Made by a program: the position numbers and the translations under genes
Notes under the pieces: generated by a model
The model's database searches: none
Seen by the model: the letters and a program-made list of their open reading frames with translations, nothing else
Told to the model about the DNA's origin: nothing
Assembly (NCBI GenBank): GCA_036939975.1
Contig: JALLPB010000386.1
Span: 1-16,501, forward strand
Length of the DNA stretch: 16,501 nt
Origin: Cyclostephanos tholiformis
Lineage: Eukaryota; Bacillariophyta; Thalassiosirophyceae; Thalassiosirales; Thalassiosiraceae
Reading direction: 5' to 3'
Part shown: positions 1 to 13,606 of the stretch, one piece after another
Position numbering within the stretch: position 1 is the stretch's first letter
How the letters are laid out: each line of letters opens with the position of its first letter

Positions 1-371
1 GCCAATATAATCACAAAATTTGGCCCGGATAGCCGGCCAGATAGGTCGGGGGGAAATTTCAATCGTGGATTCTCGATGAAAACCTATCCGGATTTCTATT
101 CACCGAATATAATCCCCGCCTAAGGCAATTTCGGAAGGTCGAATCGAAGATTGAAGAGATTTCATCCACGAAATGTTTTGATTCGTGTGGCCTTGTGGAT
201 GACAACCACCTCCCTCATCCGGAGACAACCCTACCATGAACATTCGACAGAGGAGAACAAAGATTTCTTGCTCACCTTCTGACAAAGCGGTGATTTCCCT
301 CAAAGGCTAGTCCGCTCAAATCTCCTGCATGGCAGTCAAAGAAACAGAGCAAGAGAAGTCGCATCGCAAAT
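1..371. other. Intergenic, no gene recognised
   Basis: I see no convincing coding sequence, RNA gene or repeat here. The only open frame of any length, on the minus strand at 100-303, starts at TTG rather than ATG and has no recognisable motif. The last part is presumably the promoter and 5' UTR of the small acidic gene starting at 372. Confidence 0.5.
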
Positions 372-839
372 ATGGTCGCCATCATCTTTTTCGAAGAAAA
401 CGCCTCGGAGCTGTTCCGGCGTGGTGAAGCAGAGCAGCAGGAATGCGAGTCTTCATCTCTGGGGTTGTCATCGTCGTCCGACAGAACGGCAAAGGACTAT
501 GCGGCGACGGCGACGCAGCTTCGTCGAAACGATGAAGACAATCTTCGGAGAGACGAACTCACCGAAGACGATCACGGCAACAAGTTCATTAGTGACGACT
601 ACGAGTTTTTCGAGGCTGCTGTCCAAAGGAAGAAGAGAAAATGTGAGATACTCAACGAGGAGCGTGACATGCTAAAGGAGGAGGAGGCGTATGACGAGGA
701 CACGTGTTGGTATGATGGGTCCACCGCGACCACGGAGTCATACGACGAGGAATGCAGGGGAAGCACGTTCATGGGCGAAAATGAATTGACGTATGAGCAA
801 GAGTTCACTAACTCCTACGAACGCTCTAACTCGTACTGA
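372..839 (+). CDS. Small acidic hypothetical protein
   Basis: This is a single-exon open frame of 155 codons from an ATG at 372 to a TGA at 837-839. I do not recognise the product. It is rich in Glu, Asp, Ser and Tyr, with almost no hydrophobic segments and no signal peptide or membrane helix. A basic patch, QRKKRK, lies near residue 85 and could act as a nuclear localisation signal. A charged stretch follows it (about residues 90-108) that could form a short helix. The C-terminal third is Tyr/Glu/Ser rich. The composition suggests an intrinsically disordered protein. It is convergent with the ATPase gene, with 173 bp between the two stop codons. The frame is the longest on this strand locally, and an AATAAA lies 42 bp past the stop. 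Without homology the call as a real gene is only moderately supported. Confidence 0.5.
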   Translation: MVAIIFFEENASELFRRGEAEQQECESSSLGLSSSSDRTAKDYAATATQLRRNDEDNLRRDELTEDDHGNKFISDDYEFFEAAVQRKKRKCEILNEERDMLKEEEAYDEDTCWYDGSTATTESYDEECRGSTFMGENELTYEQEFTNSYERSNSY

Positions 840-881
840 CGACCTTAAGTAAGACATTTTATTCAGAGAAAAATAATAATC

Positions 882-887
882 AATAAA
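882..887 (+). terminator. Possible polyadenylation signal for the acidic gene
   Basis: AATAAA lies 42 bp downstream of the stop at 839, in an A/T-rich stretch that also contains AATAATAAT. Position and sequence fit a eukaryotic poly(A) signal, but many stramenopile genes do not rely on a strict AATAAA. Confidence 0.3.
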
Positions 888-1012
888 TGATTTGATAGCT
901 TGTGTGTCACTTTACGCAACATCCTCGACACATTTCAGTTGCCGTCCGTCTATGAAATTGCACCCACAATCTGCACCCTTAACACAAAATAGGCTGTATA
1001 TTCAACATATCA

Positions 1013-6566
<5,554 letters not shown>

Positions 6567-6990
6567 GCGAAGGTTTGAAGCAAGGGAAACAGGTCTACCT
6601 TCACCGAAAGTTACAACGGCGCCCCAAAGGACAACTGAACCAAGACAAGCACCGCAGTCTACGACACGGCAGCTCCGTCTCTAATGCACCGAAGGGCAAA
6701 TGGACTAAATGGGCGAGAGATGCGGAGGATGATGGTTGCCCTACCTACCGTATTTTGAATACAACATGTTTCATTAGGGGTAAGATATTTATTGATCGTA
6801 TCGTAGTAGACAGCGAGTTAAAAGGAGGTCATTCGTAGTACGATACAATAGGTACGTACAATAACATGCGAAACTCTATTAGCACCGGCTGCCACGCGGA
6901 ACACGGAACCAGATGTTGCGCGACTCTGACTCGGGACTTGATTTTTTTTTGATACCCTAGAGAGTGAGCGCCCACCACAACGTGACGACG
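6567..6990. promoter_or_regulatory. Divergent promoter interval between ATPase and TilS genes
   Basis: The ATPase start (minus strand) and the TilS start (plus strand) are head to head, separated by 424 bp. The two promoters and 5' UTRs must share this interval. I see no clear TATA box or repeated operator. A T10 tract lies near 6942-6951. An open frame at 6476-6838 on the plus strand overlaps the ATPase N-terminus and is not supported as a gene. Confidence 0.4.
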
Positions 6991-9278
6991 ATGGCAAGGT
7001 GCAATCATCTCCTCGCCCTCCCATTCCCCGCCGCTGCCGCTATACTTGCCAGTGCAGCCTCCTCCTCTTCTTTGGCTAACAGCGCTGTTTGTTTCTGCTG
7101 GAATCATCCTCAACTATCTTGGAATCATCAGCTACGCATATCATCATTGTCGTATTCGGCTCTAGGTCAACATGGAGCACGCCATTTTCGACAACAGAAG
7201 AAGAATTATGCAACAGCTTGGAAAGTGCAGTGTAGACACAACTCGTCAGTTGCTGCTTCTAGGGGATCGGGTAATGCGACTGGTGGTTGTGATGATGTGA
7301 GTAGTTCGGGGATCTCAGCAAGCGTCGGCTTCATTCTTTGATCATCATATCCTCGTACTCGTAACATCCAAACCTCACAATTTTGAATCCAAAAAGATTG
7401 TGATATTAGTCAGAGACTCCTTGCGATATGATCTCGTTCAGCCACATCTTGAGCGAACGTTACCATCCTCGTATCCTGTCAATAGTGAACGTGTAAATAA
7501 GGGAAACGATCATAACATACCCACTCTCGTGTTAGTCTTGGCGGTAAGCGGAGGATGCGACTCGATGGCCTTGCTTCATTCTGCTTTGGCGTTGACAAAG
7601 GGAAATGGAAAGCAGACTGCCGATGACAGTTGTGATGATAGAACAGATGTGAAAGGGAGAGATAACAACCAACTTTTGTGGTTGCATCTTGGAACAGACT
7701 ATGCGAATCCCCAGCTAAATCCTTTCGTAGTCCCTTGCGAATTGCATGTGGCACATTTCAATCATGAACAAAGAGGCGATTGCAGCGATGCAGACGAAGA
7801 TTTCGTGAGGAGTGTATGCATGCAGAATAAGATACCATTTCACTCCTACTCCTGGTCAGAAGAGGACTATTCCCGGGAAATAAAGACAACAGAAGTTTAC
7901 GGTGGAGATGATCAATACGAGGCTTCGATCGAGAGGGCAAACGAATACGCAAGTTTCACTCAAGACACCGCTCGGAAATGGAGACAACAGAAACTGAAAG
8001 GACTGCTGTCAGCTCTAGTTTTAACACCAAAAGCTGCGATGGCTTTTCCCGACAGTCGATGGGGGGCTATTCTCACTGCGCATCATCGAGATGATGCTGA
8101 CGAAACAATTCTTCTGAAGCTTTTGCGCGGATCTCACTTGACGAATTTATGGAGTATGGATGCAAGAAGCGATGGATTCAATCTTCGACTTGGGCAAGAT
8201 GATGGAATAAAAAATCACGACCACGCACATCCACCCTCCGACTCATCCTCGTCTATTGGCTACTTTGCAAAGCCAATGCTGAAAATTAGGAAAAATCATA
8301 TATTGAAATTCCTCACTTCTAACTCATTGAAATGGCGAGAGGATGATAGTAACAATTCTAATAAATACAAGAGAAATAAGATACGGAATGAGCTGGTCCC
8401 TCTTTTGAGTGAGATTACCGGAGGTGATCATGCACTTCAGGTAAGAGTCTTCACCGGATCGGGCTCAAATTGTTTTGTCCATCACTTGGCAGAGTAACGA
8501 ACTGCGCTTTTTTTGTCATCAGAAACGCCTTATCAATTTAGAGCAACAAAGCCGAGATGTATCTCAGTATTTCTCGGTAAGAGCAAAAAATTATCTTGTA
8601 TCAATGCCGTCTTCCTCTCAATTCGTCCTTCGGGATGATTTACAGTATGATGTTGTGCAAGAGGAGGCATTGTACTCGTGGATGATGGATCAGAGTTATG
8701 GAGAGCTCCAAATTTCATACGATAAAATGCTCCTTATACGTGATAAAATACAGAATCACCCTCACAGGCTTCAATGGAAGATGGATCTGGGGGGTTCTTG
8801 GAGACTAAAAAGGAATGGTAATACTTTAGTTTTCGCTAAAGGCGATCAGTGGAATCAGCCGCTCAACGCTGGCGTCAACTCTTGGATAATACTTGCTGGA
8901 TCTGACGCTACCATGTATAATTTTGACGTGGAACTCACCCACGAGCTTCATTTTGGCTATTTACCAAAAAATGTGGAAAGATCCAGATTCAAGATTGAAA
9001 AAGTGAAGGATTGTGAAGGTATGACATTTATACCCCCATGGAGAAAAGGCAGAAGTACTATAAAACTTAAGGAATTTCTACGAGGGCAAAAGGTACCACT
9101 TCATCGCAGGGACGAAGCCATCGTTCTGAGTTTTTCAGATGATGCCTCAAAAAATGCGCTGGCAGTCTATATAGAGGACACCAATGAATGGATAGTCAAT
9201 GCTAACTTTTCACCTGAACAGAACATGTTGGTTACAAAGGTTGTACTACTCTTGACGACCTCGCTTTTGAAGGAATAA
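6991..9278 (+). CDS. tilS: tRNA(Ile)-lysidine synthase, organelle-type
   Basis: Three exons, 6991-7296, 7397-8440 and 8523-9278, with GT-AG introns of 100 and 82 bp in phase 0, give 701 residues. TilS uses ATP and lysine to convert C34 of tRNA-Ile(CAU) to lysidine so that it reads AUA. Visible motifs are the PP-loop SGGCDS (153-158), HFNHEQRG (222-229), AHHRDDADET (330-339), KPML (from 394) and WREDDSNN...RNKIRNELVPLL (415-439). A TilS C-terminal-like segment, FIPPWRKG...LKEFLRGQKVP, lies at 619-642. The first ~100 residues are Ala/Ser-rich then Arg-bearing, like a plastid or mitochondrial presequence. I chose the ATG at 6991 because the exon-2 frame has no ATG upstream of the PP-loop, and the splice places the leader in frame. 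The protein is longer than bacterial TilS (usually 320-480 residues) because of hydrophilic insertions and the leader. It is convergent with the TMED gene. Confidence 0.9.
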
Positions 9279-9279
9279 A
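9274..9279 (+). terminator. AATAAA overlapping the TilS stop codon
   Basis: AATAAA at 9274-9279 overlaps the TAA stop at 9276-9278. If used as a poly(A) signal, the TilS 3' UTR would be very short, which would fit the 17-bp gap to the opposing stop codon. Its use is not shown by the sequence. Confidence 0.3.
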
Positions 9280-9295
9280 TATCCTAGCTCCTGCA

Positions 9296-10373
9296 TTACA
9301 TAAGCTTCTTCTTCTTAAAATAATTCCTCAGGTAAGTTCGCTGCAACCAGGTGACCCCAAGAAGCACTACCACACTCACATATGAGAAAAGACGAATTTT
9401 TGCGTTAGTGCTCTCGGCGGTATGTCTCATTCGTGCCTCACGCTGCTCCATGTACTTCATCTCATTCAAAATCGTGTTGGCAGCTGTGATCCCCGCCTGA
9501 AAACTAGCCTCAAGTGGGGTCAAGTGCTCCTTTTTGATGATTTTATTTTTAAGCTCGTCATCCTGTCCCTCGTCGCTCATCAACACAACATCAAAAATAA
9601 TTCTTACACCGTGATCTGTATTTTTATTCTCAAAGCAGGCCGAATACCCCCCCGGAGGCTGCGCGAGCTTAACATTCTTCTGAGCCCGTTGGCTGGCTTT
9701 GACAACGTTCATTATAACTACGGGGGCGTACCACATGAACATTTGATTGCGCAATGGGGGGCGCTTGGGGACGCTCAGTTTCAAGTGCACGTTACTCTTG
9801 CCATTGTATTCGTTATCAGATATTTTGGCGTGTATTTCCTTCGAAACCTGCGGGAGGGCCTTCATAAAGTTGGCGCTCCCCTTCCGCGTCATCTCGTGCA
9901 CCTGAGTGGTGAACCATTCTTCTACTTCGTCCTCAACATCGTAGGGAAGGGCGATGAAGACCATATGGGCATCATCATCATCGGGCACGTTGAAATTAAA
10001 ACACTAACGGGAGACCCACGTACATTAATTGGGCGAATGAAGAGGGGGCGGAGTGAGAGGCAGATGCAGGAACCAATGGCAAATGATCATTCATTATAAA
10101 CAGATGGGGGGCTGCTTCAATATCCAAAAATATTTATCATTTGTGACGAGAAGCCACCGACTCCGTCATTAACATTCCACCTGAGCAAGTAGATAATTCA
10201 AAAACAAACATGAAATTAACCCGGCGAACCTAGTCCCAACCACTGACCTTGGTAAATGATTCGTCCAGGGTAGTCAAGATAGGATAGGCGTCGCCTTTGG
10301 ATAGCAGGAGCGGCGACAGTGTTAAGACGAGCAAGAGTGCCGATAGGCCTGGAAGTACCCTGGAAGCCGCCAT
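9296..10373 (-). CDS. p24/TMED (emp24/gp25L) cargo receptor
   Basis: Two exons, 10373-10248 and 10003-9296, with a 244-bp GT-AG intron in phase 0, give 277 residues. The first exon (42 codons) is a signal peptide with a Leu-rich core. The splice places Cys43 just after it, and Cys165 (GYSACFEN) is the second GOLD-domain cysteine. A coiled-coil-like segment (about 205-240) leads through an RHTAESTNAKIR motif to a single membrane helix at 246-267. The cytosolic tail ends KKLM, a canonical KKxx COPI retrieval signal, with an aromatic YF pair nearby for COPII export. p24 proteins cycle between ER and Golgi and select cargo such as GPI-anchored proteins. The protein is longer than usual (about 200-235) because the interval between the two cysteines is expanded. 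Without the first exon the frame would start at GTG and lack both signal peptide and Cys43, so the two-exon model is strongly preferred. Confidence 0.9.
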
Positions 10374-10480
10374 TGCGCATGTATCTGGGTGGTCGCCGTT
10401 ACGATCCCCTTTCGGGTGTATGATAATAATTATTGTGATATTAAGTTTACTACCGAGCTTAAAACAATTGGCGTCGGGAC
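10374..10480. promoter_or_regulatory. Upstream region of TMED gene
   Basis: This is about 107 bp between the TMED start codon (minus strand) and the foldback repeat. It is A/T-rich at 10420-10465 and presumably contains the TMED promoter. I see no specific motif. Confidence 0.3.
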
Positions 10481-10685
10481 CTAACTAAGGGCTAACTAAG
10501 GGTTAGCTAAGGGTTAGCTAAGGGTTAGGAATTCACTAGGAATTAGTACATGGCTACGAGTCTACACAATCTAAAATCGCTTCCCGAAAAACTCCTCTGA
10601 AAATGGAATTAGTACATGTTCACGAGTCTTTCTACGCTACCTAATTCCTAAACCTTAGCTAACTGTTAGTTAGCCCTTAGATAAC
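10481..10685. repeat. Foldback element with telomere-like 11-bp units
   Basis: The left arm (10481-10533) is four 11-bp tandem units, two CTAACTAAGGG then two TTAGCTAAGGG, followed by TTAGGAATT. The right arm (10643-10685) is an imperfect reverse complement with about three units, roughly 36 of 43 bases matching when one unit is gapped. The centre holds a direct repeat of 25 bp (10539-10563 and 10605-10629, 22 of 25 identical). The structure resembles a small non-autonomous foldback/MITE-type element. No confident target-site duplication could be read. It abuts the A-rich tract at 10699-10726 and could alternatively be part of the retrotransposon's upstream sequence. Confidence 0.65.
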
Positions 10686-10698
10686 TAATGTTATATGA

Positions 10699-10726
10699 TT
10701 AAAAAAAAAAAAAAGAAAGAAAAAAT
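10699..10726. repeat. A-rich tract
   Basis: A nearly pure A run (14 A, then AAAG-type interruptions) lies between the foldback element and the LTR-like region. It could be a poly(A) remnant of a retroposed sequence or simple low-complexity DNA. Confidence 0.5.
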
Positions 10727-10785
10727 CTTGCGTGTCTTGCGAGCTCTACTACAGTGCCCAGTACGATTGTCCCTGTTTTCAGATG

Positions 10786-10924
10786 GGGGATTTTTCCCCT
10801 GTCTGTGGGATTTATCCCACTCTCCCTGGGATAAATCTCATTTTCTGCCTTTGTGTGATTCCTACCATTGAGTGTTCACAGAAGCACGAGGAGAAGCATC
10901 AAGAGAGGCAACCATAAATATATT
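10786..10924 (+). promoter_or_regulatory. Putative retroelement U3 promoter: GGGAT boxes and TATA-like site
   Basis: Three related boxes begin at 10787 (GGGATTTTTCCCC), 10807 (GGGATTTATCCC) and 10828 (GGGATAAATC), spaced 20 and 21 bp, about two helical turns. The first two are inverted repeats. A TATA-like ATAAATATATT lies at 10914-10924. The arrangement fits an LTR U3 region with enhancer elements upstream of a core promoter. It is inferred from position ahead of gag and is not proved. Confidence 0.4.
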
Positions 10925-10926
10925 TC

Positions 10927-11177
10927 CGCCCCCGCCACTGCCACTGAACCCGAAGCCCTCCCCTGCTGTCACCTATCACAGGGAAATGATGCCCTTCATA
11001 CAGTCACTTCTTTACGGCCCCATCAACCATCCCCCCCTTGGTGCCGCTTCCCCTCCACCCCCACCGCCGCCATGATGTACCATCCCAGCACACCTGAAGA
11101 ACCCCTGATTCTCACTATGGACAGACCTTAGTGAGTCAGGCGCTGCAAACCGCCAACACCACCAATAAATGTAGACC
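10927..11177 (+). other. Retroelement leader, no gene seen
   Basis: This is C-rich sequence between the TATA-like site and the first hairpin. It contains runs of CCCCC and CCACCCCCACCGCC. Short open frames here carry no recognisable domain. It probably holds the R/U5 part of the 5' LTR and the start of the leader. I could not identify a primer binding site matching a tRNA 3' end. Confidence 0.35.
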
Positions 11178-11253
11178 GGGAGCTCACCGAGCTCCCATAA
11201 ATAATCTAGGTATCGATTACCATCAATACTGCTCTTCTTCATACCTAGATTAT
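11178..11253 (+). other. Two consecutive hairpins in retroelement leader
   Basis: The first hairpin is GGGAGCTC-ACC-GAGCTCCC at 11178-11196, a perfect 8-bp stem with a 3-nt loop. The second has perfect 13-base arms at 11201-11213 (ATAATCTAGGTAT) and 11241-11253 (ATACCTAGATTAT), with a 27-nt loop. They lie in the leader ahead of gag, where LTR elements carry packaging and dimerisation structures. That role is inference. Confidence 0.6.
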
Positions 11254-11287
11254 ATCGACAAATCCGTCCCTCCCAGCGCCCTCGGCA

Positions 11288-11479
11288 ATGGAAATCAAGC
11301 TCGAGCTTGATACGGAAAAAACTGTGAAGGCCGCCGTTGCCATTGCCGCTGCCTATGGACTCTGCCATGTCTCGCAGAGCACCGAATTCCCCCAGCTTGC
11401 CACTGCCAACGCTATTGCACTGATAGCCATCATCGCGATCCTCTACTGCCCTCGCCCGGCTCCCAAAAAATCCGCCTAA
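11288..11479 (+). CDS. Small hydrophobic ORF in retroelement leader
   Basis: This is an open frame of 63 codons from ATG 11288 to TAA 11477-11479, in the same frame as the presumed gag start only 6 bp later. I do not recognise it. Two hydrophobic stretches (about residues 12-28 and 38-54) flank a polar linker. The C-terminus ends PRPAPKKSA, so two membrane helices with a basic tail are plausible. The first codons overlap an 18-bp perfect palindrome. It could be a leader ORF affecting gag translation, a small membrane peptide, or chance. Comparison with other copies of the element would decide. Confidence 0.35.
   Translation: MEIKLELDTEKTVKAAVAIAAAYGLCHVSQSTEFPQLATANAIALIAIIAILYCPRPAPKKSA
11294..11311. 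repeat. 18-bp perfect palindrome
   Basis: ATCAAGCTCGAGCTTGAT equals its own reverse complement and spans codons 3-8 of the small ORF. With the two hairpins just upstream it makes a third self-complementary element within 135 bp. Confidence 0.8.
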
Positions 11480-11485
11480 AAAGGC

Positions 11486-12711
11486 ATGACGCCCAACGCA
11501 ATCACCCTCCTCTTCAAGGAGGCACGGGATTCCTCCCCCCCCTCAAGGGCAAGCCAACGGACGAAGATCTCCTGGCAATCCGGGAGACACTACTCCCGAT
11601 CCTCATGGAGATCCCCTACGATCTTCTGGGGGGCGTCCACTCCCTCACGGCCATCATCACGGATGGTGTGAGGTACGCCGCCGACCATGGCGGTAAAGCG
11701 TTCAACCTCCCCGCCCGCCTCCCACTCTACGACAGCCGAATCGCGGACGACGCCACCACAGTCGTTCGTGTACGAGCGGAGGCGGCCCACAAAGTCCGCC
11801 TTGATGACTACGCAAGCTACAAAGCGGCAGAACACGGAGCGGCCAAGTTTCTCCGCGACGTTGTTGATGAGGTCTGGTACAATGACCTCAAGGACGCCGA
11901 CACCTTCTACACGAAGGTGTCGGCCCTCAACATCATTTCCTTCCTCGACGCCAACAATGGAGGGCTCCACGCCATCGACATGATCTCCCTCCGCACCAAC
12001 ATGCACCAATGCTATGTGCAAGCGGATGGCATCCCCCAGTACATCATCATGATGGAGGATGCCCAAAAAAAGGCGAAGAGGGCGGGCATGCCCATCGCCG
12101 ACATCGAACTTGTAATGATGGCCTCGGCGGCGGTCCTTGCGGCGCAACATTTCCCCCGCAAAGTTGATGATTGGGAGGGTCTTCCCTCCGCCTCACGCAC
12201 TTGGGTGGCATGGAAGACGGCCTTCCGTCTTGCTCACCTCAAGCGCCAGCGCCAGATCTTGGCATCAGGGGGGGGCAAACCTCTCGGTGGGGCTCACGGC
12301 GTCATTCCCGCGGCGGCTCCGGCAATCAGGCGGTTGGAAATGGCACTCGATAACCTCGCTCTGGCGGCAACGAACGACATGGCGGTTCTCCACCAGCTCA
12401 CGTCGGCCAACCTGTTGCTCACGGCCACCATAGCCACGCTCACGGCTGCCATCAAGAAATTGGCAGACACAGCAGCGCGTAACAGAGAGACTTCAGCGGT
12501 GGGGTCTCCAGCGGTAATGCCGGCGGGGGGGGGGAGATTTACAAAGACTCTGCACCCTGGGAACTACTGTTGGACACATGGGCATTGCATCAGTAAGGCC
12601 AGCAGTGCCACCTGCGCCACCAAGGCGACGGGCCACCGCGACGACGCAACTGCCGCCAACACTCACGGCGGCAGTAAAAAGGATAAGGATTGGGACTCCG
12701 TGCGCACATGA
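11486..12711 (+). pseudogene. gag: Retrotransposon Gag, frameshifted
   Basis: The probable original start is ATG 11486 (MTPNAITLLFKEA). That frame fails after a C8 run at 11535-11542, and the remaining Gag is read in the other frame, open to the TGA at 12709-12711. From ATG 11605 alone that frame gives 368 residues, including IPYDLLGGVHSLTAI, LRTNMHQCYVQADGIPQ and AAQHFPRKVDDWEGLP segments typical of this Gag family as I remember it. The end carries a zinc-knuckle-like C-x2-H-x11-C-x6-H (C322, H325, C337, H344; 12565-12636), YCWTHGH to GHRD, expected to bind element RNA. Gag would form the virus-like particle. A one-base loss in the C run explains the break most simply. An assembly error or programmed slippage are alternatives. 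G runs of 8, 10 and 9 occur at 12268, 12525 and 12712. Confidence 0.8.
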
Positions 12712-12772
12712 GGGGGGGGGATGGCGAATTTAGTCTATTGCGATGAGAATAACTGCTTAAAAAACAATTTAA

Positions 12773-13606
12773 ACCTTTGCTCTATCCACTACTTCCGCTT
12801 GCAATCCCACCCAACTACCTTCCTCCCACACTGGCATCGCCGACTCTGGCGCCAGCGGCTTCTACTTCGCGCCCGGTGCACCCCTATCTAATCTGGACCA
12901 CCAGGCACCTACTGTCGGTGTCCGTGTCGCGAATGGCATCCCCATGAGACCAATTGCCAGCGCAACTCTCGCCTCGGCCCCATCTCTTCCTCCCGCAGCT
13001 ATGCAAGGACATGTGATGCCCGCCTTCCCCCATACCCTCATTGGCTTGGGGCCCTTTGCTGATCTAGGGTGCAAGATTGTTTTCACCAAGACGGCTGTGT
13101 CTGTCTTCCATCCTGATGGGCATAGCATCCTCGAGGGTTGGCGTGAACTTGACGGCCCCCGCCTCTGGCGATTCCCACTCACCACCACCAAGCCAAGCTT
13201 GTCCGTGCCAGCATTGTGTAATAACTATGAGGAACCGGGCCCACGCGGAAGCGCTACCAATTTTTTCAAACCATCTCTCTCCACATCAATGGAGAGACCA
13301 ACCAATCCCACCATGCCTCCACCAGGTCCCCTGCCGGCTTCATCCCTGCTCCATCCCAGCCAAAGCATTCCTGCGATTGATACAGCTGGGCAGGCCTGTG
13401 AAGTCACCTACATGTACGGCGCCGCCCAAGCCATGGTGTGAGCAACCTTGTCCGCCAAGACCCTCTTTGATCCCCGTAGCCTCGACCTTCCCAGCATACC
13501 TGCCCTTGTGGGATTCTACCATGCTTGCTTAGATTTTCCAGTCAAACAGACATGGCTGGATGCCATAAAGGCAGGCAACTGCGAGACCTTCGAAGGCCTC
13601 ACCTAG
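12773..13606 (+). pseudogene. pol: Retrotransposon Pol: protease and pre-integrase region
   Basis: This pol frame is +1 relative to gag and opens after TAA 12770-12772. IADSGASGFYF (catalytic Asp at 12842) is the retroviral-type aspartic protease signature. A PHTLIGLGPFADLGCKIVF flap/second-half region and a LWRFPL motif follow. The region then reads into a Pro-rich linker and a TLFDPRSLDLPSIPALVGFYHACLDFP to TWLDAIKAG stretch typical of the gag-pre-integrase module of this family. Two in-frame stops interrupt it: TGA at 13439-13441 and TAG at 13604-13606. It has no ATG at its 5' end, so an active parent must have reached it by frameshift or had an intact upstream link. Confidence 0.75.

Noticed and set aside
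100..303. 67-codon open frame on the minus strand
   Set aside because: It has a TTG start, no domain and no supporting context.
7400..7402. GTG as the TilS start
   Set aside because: A GT-AG intron (7297-7396) joins this exon in phase to an upstream ATG exon with a presequence, which is far more likely in a eukaryote.
9422..10099. 225-codon open frame on the plus strand
   Set aside because: It lies antisense to the TMED exon and its intron border. The TMED frame has a clear family match and splice model, and this frame has no domain.
10481..10524. CRISPR-like repeat array
   Set aside because: Units are 11 bp, contiguous without spacers, and in a eukaryotic context with introns.
11605..11607. 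ATG 11605 as the true gag start
   Set aside because: Gag-like sequence (PPLKGKPTDEDLLAIRE) continues upstream in this frame without an ATG, so the start must be further 5', most likely ATG 11486 before the frameshift.
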